Source: Mesocentrotus franciscanus
Lineage: Eukaryota; Echinodermata; Echinoidea; Camarodonta; Strongylocentrotidae
Direction: 5' to 3'
Assembly (NCBI GenBank): GCA_037976565.1
Contig: CP137673.1
Coordinates: 5,716,863-5,780,862, forward strand
DNA length: 64,000 bases
The position numbers and the translations under genes are program-made. Positions 59,101 through 64,000 of this stretch are shown here, piece by piece (the stretch's first letter is position 1; each line of letters starts with the position of its first letter). The notes under the pieces are model-generated. The model made no database searches. It saw only the letters and a program-made list of their open reading frames with translations, and had not been told where the DNA came from.

Positions 59101-60225
59101 TGGCACTAGAAATGTCATAAATAAGAATAAGAGCAATAACCACGCACTTTGAAGGCATTTTCGGTCTTAAACAAGAACTCAACTATCCCTTATATGCATG
59201 GTCAGAATTTGAATATCGAGGTTTGGTTGAGGTAACGAAATTAAAAGAGGATATTTTATGGAAAAATAGTCATATTAGATTTTATAAAAAATCAACACTA
59301 TTGTTCTCAAAGTGGTATGTAGCTGGAATTTGTAAAGTAAAGCACGTGATTAAAAATGGAAGTTGGAAAGAGTCGATTCTGTTCAATAGTAAAGTTGGTA
59401 TTCATCAACTATTATTTGAGTTCGAATACGCGAAATTGAAAAAAAGTTTTCCAAGCTATTGGTTAAATAAATTATGTATAAAGAATGTTACCCTAAGTAA
59501 TAAAAATAACTATTCAAATTTGATAGAAGTAGCTACAGGGGATTTTGTTGATATATATATATTTTGATGGCGAAACGTTATTATTTATCCCTCCTTAAAC
59601 AAAGACTTCAGAAACCAATTGTTACACGTTACTGGGGAAATTATTTGAATTTACCTTTTTCTTCTAATTGGCAGAAAGTATTCAATTGTAAATGTCATCA
59701 AATATGAGGTAATATGATAAATCATATTGATCTTAAAGTATTGCATAATATCTTTCCATTAAAACATAATCTATGCAGATGAAGTATAATGGACAATAAC
59801 AAGTATGATATATGTAAAGAAAAAAAAAAAACTTTTCATATTTTGTTAAAATGTAATAAGATTCGAGTTCTTTGGAAAATTATTGAATCCTTAATTTATA
59901 ATTACTTTCATGAGGAAATAGATATTAATGAAAAAAGCATTAGTTATAGGTTATTATATTGAAGAAAAAGAAAACTTTGTAATGAAATGAATTCATGTTA
60001 AATTTAGGCCAATACGTAACATAGGCCTACATAATGTATATCAAAATTCTCTATGATGGTACAGAGTATAATAGAAGAAGTATGTTTATTAATTTCAAAT
60101 TATTTTTATTTTCAAACCACAAATTGCTTTTGTCTTTTATATTATGTTTAAAATGTAATTTTAATATAAATATATATGATGATCAGTATGTGAAATAAAG
60201 CACCTCGGTAAGAGGGTAAGAAAAC
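56190..60225 (+). pseudogene. L1/Tx1-like LINE, copy 1
   Basis: Inserted in unit D's 3' flank. Fragments in order: endonuclease (56400-56960) with LNVYAPTSRTEKDF, QVIAEGDRNCIQ (normally GGDFNCI), FTWRQ, RLDYWLVSR and KFDHNAVSLEI; then reverse transcriptase (57500-58010) with DNWRPISLL, STDQTGF in damaged frame, MFLVLKKAYDNV, QGCPLSSLLFI; then the connection region with NWDKTN and YIEKLE. The C-terminal part (59223-59950) ends in a CxxC...H type knuckle (ICKEK...FHILLKCN). Stops and frameshifts throughout. The TTAA MITE at 58668-59190 interrupts it. Assignment to the L1/Tx1 clade rests on RLDYWLVSR and the QGCPLS motif. Confidence 0.82.
58668..59190. mobile_element. AGGGATAGTTGAG MITE nested in LINE copy 1
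   Basis: Left TTAA (58664-58667) then AGGGATAGTTGAG. The right end is CTCAACTATCCCT followed by a mutated TATA. The equivalent place in LINE copy 2, near 63005, reads ATCTTCCTAATGCATGG with no insert. The interior carries GCCAATATTGGC and TTAATTAATTAATTAATTAA as in the 41965 copy. Confidence 0.9.
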
Positions 60226-60855
60226 AAACATTAATATAGTGATGGTGATGGTGATGGTTATGGTGATGTTGATGGTAACAATAACAATAATGATGATAAT
60301 GATAGTAGTAATAACAAACAACAAAATAAAGAAATTAACAAATATGATAACACGGTAATGTTTTTATGTAAACGTTAGTGTTATGACACGTAGTTTGGCA
60401 TGTTTTGTGTTTTTGTAAGAGTAAGAAATAATGAGAAAGTGTGAGGAAGATAAAGGCAGTTGGTTACAGCAATGTGGAGAAATGTGTGTGCGTGTGTGTA
60501 CGAGAGAGAGGCAGAGAGAGAGAGAGAGAACGAAAGAGAAATGGACCGATAGCAAGATAGAAGGATAAACAGATCATAGAAAAATTTTGATAATTTTTTT
60601 GGAAGAAAGATCTTGTTTTAACTTGTATTTTAATGTTCATACATATAAAGAGGTTAATCATCATAATCTATAATGCACTGTGAAAAATAATGCTATTGGA
60701 CATGTGGCAGTTTGAAATAAATACAGTATGAAAATACTCCTTACATCTCTCCTGTGCACACCCAAATCAAAAGCAGGCATTTCTGCCAGGGCAACATACA
60801 CAATTGAGCCTAAACTTAGTCCTTGCCATTTAAAGGAGCAAAATATATACATTAA
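60226..60855. other. distal part of unit D
   Basis: Aligns with 41771-43030 of unit B minus its MITE. GATGGT repeats and (GT)n/(GA)n tracts; no gene. Confidence 0.5.
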
Positions 60856-61136
60856 AGGGACTGTAGCATGACGAGATTATGTGTCTTTCCCGTGGCCTGA
60901 CTCGGGGCCAATCGGGAATACTACAACTACGACGACGCGACCGCAGCATTCACGTGCGTGTAACATACGCGAAACCGAAGCGCAAGGAGAACTTCGGTCT
61001 GTTTCGCGAACGCTAGTGCGCGCTGACAATGTAGAGAAGTCGCTGACTACCGTTAATCAAATCCATTCGTTTACGTGCAGTTGTCCAAAAGAAGACGTAG
61101 ATGGCATTAACCAGTATTTGCCATGCTACACTCCCT
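60856..61136. mobile_element. TTAA-flanked MITE with GC-rich interior
   Basis: The left end AGGGACTGTAGCATG and right end CATGCTACACTCCCT are inverted. TTAA flanks both sides (60852-60855, 61137-61140). Unit B's matching place (about 43033) reads ATACCTTAAATCCACTC with one TTAA and no insert. The interior is much richer in CpG than its surroundings. Confidence 0.9.
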
Positions 61137-61696
61137 TTAAATCTACTCTTGTAATGGTTAATCTTTGCCTACACAAATCCAATAAAAAAACTCAGACCTT
61201 AAAATGACTATGAGGTTGCTATCATTATGCTTTCAACCTTTTATGTTGTACAATGAAATATCGAGAATGCTACAACAAAATATGAAAGAAATTAGAAAAT
61301 GGTTATTTACATGATTTTCGTATTTATAATATATTTCCCTTAGTGCAATTCTAAGTAGAAAAAAGAATAAACAAAATGTGAATCATCAGTAATAGAGTCA
61401 GAGCCAACGTTTTTTTTATTAAAAGAAGGAAACAAAATGCGTTCGTCACTTACAAATATTTGTATTTACACAAAAAAGGACAAAGTAAACATTTATTTAT
61501 TTCCAAAGCATGTATTCTACATTTTCCCAGATATTCAGAATCCTAATCGACATTTGTATAGCAGTTCCATACTTCTAATCACAGCTAGCCCATTCAATGG
61601 TGATGACTATTGCCTACATTGCCAATAGATGGCGTGCTTCTCAAGAAAGCGTCAGAGCCATTGATTAGGAGAGTTTGGCCACCCCGGTTCGCGTGT

Positions 61697-63640
61697 TTAA
61701 ATTACGGATAAAGTAAACAGTTTTTGTCAAGGCAAGCTGTTTTAAGATTGTTTTATAGTAAAGGAAATAACAGAATTTTAGATAATTGGAGACCTATATC
61801 CCTCCTAAACGTTAATTATAAAATATGTGCGCAAGTTTTATCAAAACGATAACAAAATGTTATAGGTGGTATTATTTCCACAGATCAAACTGGATTTATA
61901 AAGAAAAGATCAGCAACAGAAAATGTCAGATTCACTCAGGATGTTATTGATTATTGATTATTGATTATTGTTTAGTTAAGAAATTGCATTGTAAAATTAT
62001 GTTTTTAGACTTCAAACAAGCATATGATAATGTTAGCCACTAACTTTTACTACAAGCTTTAAAGAAGTTTCATTTTAAAGAAGGTTTTATTGAATGGGTT
62101 CAAACTTTGTATAGTAATGCAAAGTGAAAGGCAATGAATTATGGATGGATATCAAAGTCTCTCTCTTTGAGCAGTAGGTCTTACAAGGATACGCCTGTCT
62201 TCTTTATTTTTCATTATTGTTGCTGAATTTCTAGCATGTTAGATCCGCCAAAATGAAGATATAAAAGGAATTGATATATGTGGTTCTGCATTGTCCGAAT
62301 TAAAAGTGCCTCAATCTGCAGATGACAGAAACATTTTTGTAAATAGTTCAGTATCATTGATCAATGCTATGGAAGAGGTCAGAAATTTTGGAGCAGTGGG
62401 AGGTCCTCAAGTAAATTGGGATAAGACTAATTTAATGAATATAAATACAAATTATGCTGATGGATATTGTTGGGGAAGTACCAATAAAATATTTGGGAAT
62501 ATATATCGGAAAGAATGAAATGGAAAATGAATGTTTTAATTGGGATGACCAAATCGAAAAGATTCAAAATATATTGAAAAATTGGAAAAGAGAATATTAA
62601 CGTTTTATGGTAAAGTGGTTCTTATCAAAGCCTTAATCGTTTCACAAATTGTTTATACGGCAACTGTAGTACCTGCTCCAAAATTTGTTATCAAATTATT
62701 GAATGAAATTATTTACGCTTTTCTTTGAGTTCAAAAAGAGAAAGAGTGAAAAGAAATGTCTGTATTAATAAAAAGTTAGATGTTCGTCTTGATATGGTAG
62801 ACATTGATTCGAAAATAAATTCTTTGTACTTATCATAGATAAGTAAATTATTGGATGAACTAATATGTAGATTGAAATCATTATTCAGATATTGGATTGA
62901 AATGATTGAAACCTTTTCAGATAGCCTTAGATGTAATGTAAATAAGAAAGATATAAAAATGTTGTTAAAAAAAACTAGACTGCCAGAGTTTTATCAAAAT
63001 CTTCCTAATGCATGGTCAGAATTCAAATATCGAGGTTTGGTTGAGGTAACGGAAATAAAAGAGGAGATATTATGGCAAACATAGTCATATTAGATTTAAA
63101 AGAATCTACAATATTGTTATCAAAGTGGTATGTAGCTGAAATTTGTAAAGTAAAGCATGTGACTAAAAATGGAAGTTGAAAAGATTCGATTCTGTTGAAT
63201 AGTAAAGTTCGTATTCATCAATTACTATTTGAGTTCGAATACGCGAAATTGAAGGTTTTCCAAGCTATAAGTTAAATAAATTATGTATTCGAAATAATGT
63301 TCCACTAAGTAGTAAACAAGACAATTCAAATTTAATAGAAGTAGCTACAGGGGATTCTGTTGATATATTTAGTTTCAAGGCGAAACATTATTATTTATCT
63401 CTCTTTTTACAAAAACTTCAGAAACCAATTGTTACACATTACTGGGGAAATTATTCGAATTTACACTTTTCTTCTAATTAGCAGAAAGTATTCAATTTTA
63501 AATTTCATCAAATAGGAGATAATATGATAAAGCATATTGATTTTAAAGTATTGCATAATATCTTTCCATCAAAACATAATCTATGCAGATGACGTATAAT
63601 GGACAATGACAAGTGTGATATATGTAAAGAAAAAGAAACA
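61697..63640 (+). pseudogene. L1/Tx1-like LINE, copy 2 (5'-truncated)
   Basis: Starts at sequence equivalent to 57424 of copy 1 (TTACGGATAAAG...CAAGGCAAGCTGTTTTA) and runs in parallel to about 63640: DNWRPISLL, a KKRSATENVRFTQDV string, MFLDFKQAYDNV (motif A better kept here than in copy 1), INAMEEVRNFGAVGGPQVNW, and CDICKEKE at the end. It lacks the MITE of copy 1. Several stops are in the same place as in copy 1 (KR-stop-QN; RKE-stop-NG), with further private lesions. Confidence 0.82.
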
Positions 63641-64000
63641 ATAATGCTAAATATATTACTCATTGCGGATGTAGTATCGAAAATAATATCGCTAGTGATA
63701 TTCGTTTGTCTCGCAATGTGGTCAATAAGGAATCTAAAAGATCTCGACGTTTCGTGCGCCGCTGCAACACTTCGTCAGGTGATAAAAACTAATGTAAGCA
63801 AGGGTGTTTTATACTCTACGGGAGGACCGGCGCGACGGTCAATAATTCGATCGATAATTGGAACAATAACGCACAAGACCTATTGGCCGACGCACACGGT
63901 GCTCGACTAATCAGCAGGCCGCTGGTTCGGCTCGCCTGCTGGGCGGAAGCAATAGCGAGCTCAACCAATCAACGGGCTGCTGGCTCGGCCCGTCTGCTGA
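63641..64000. other. GC-richer sequence with hammerhead-like motif and direct repeats
   Basis: Composition changes abruptly after the LINE. On the minus strand, 63780-63744 reads CCTGACGA, a short stem-forming stretch, then CGAAACGTCGAGA. These are the two core boxes of hammerhead-like motifs typical of Penelope-like retroelement ends. A ~34-bp unit at 63909 is repeated in diverged form at 63967; each copy has an internal inverted repeat (CAGCAGGC/GCCTGCTG and ACGGGC/GCCCGT). The window ends inside this region. The identity of the element is not established. Confidence 0.45.

Larger units (their letters stand above)
51714..61690 (+). repeat. segmental duplication unit D
   Basis: Begins CTAGGTATAGATTAATCTTG as in unit C. 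It carries the intact receptor copy D, then a SINE, a 3' LINE fragment and a long LINE inserted in its 3' flank, and finally the distal part shared with unit B (60230-61690). Confidence 0.8.

Noticed and set aside
60881..61207. 108-residue open frame as a gene
   Set aside because: It lies mostly inside the TTAA MITE at 60856-61136 and runs across its end; no family resemblance.

Overview
The window looks like nuclear DNA of a marine deuterostome, most likely an echinoderm and probably a sea urchin. The reasons are AT-rich sequence with little coding content, very dense short DNA transposons, several tRNA-derived SINEs, LINE fragments, and a tandem cluster of near-identical single-exon rhodopsin-class receptors of the kind described as lineage-expanded ('surreal') GPCRs in sea urchins. 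The assignment to a taxon is inference; no mitochondrial or rRNA marker is present.

Layout. 0-26 kb is gene-poor. Its only intact gene is a single-exon receptor on the minus strand (7825-8877) that closely resembles the urotensin-II receptor. Around it lie transposon-derived elements, several with target-site duplications readable by eye: 272-470 (6 bp), 2050-3840 (6 bp, compound, carrying a broken C2H2 zinc finger) and 10676-11726 (8 bp, hAT-like). There are also TTAA-bounded MITEs at 14104, 16110 and 25026, SINEs, a decayed LINE, tandem repeats and an unusual array of inverted CGTAA motifs near 24 kb.

26.5-61.7 kb is one tandem segmental duplication of four units (A, B, C, D). Each carries one copy of the same 336-residue receptor gene on the plus strand behind the same apparent TATA-Inr promoter. 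Copies B (39030-40040) and D (53476-54486) are intact. Copy A (30061-31070) has one frameshift in an A-run. Copy C (50088-51063) is a clear pseudogene with a 73-base deletion, a stop, the same A-run frameshift and a lost terminator. Because the units are paralogous, insertions in one unit can be dated against empty sites in the others. This exposes TTAA-flanked MITEs, LINE insertions, a SINE and a remarkable 535-bp fold-back element at 49275-49809 made of about 18 short palindromes.

56.2-63.6 kb holds two decayed copies of an L1/Tx1-like LINE that share inactivating stop codons. The last 360 bp change to GC-richer sequence with a hammerhead-like or Penelope-like motif.

Functionally the window encodes cell-surface peptide or chemosensory receptors only. 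I see no operon-like system, CRISPR array or complete transposase. The most unusual structures are the palindrome array at 49.3 kb, the CGTAA array at 24 kb and the repeated promoter-receptor units at different stages of decay.
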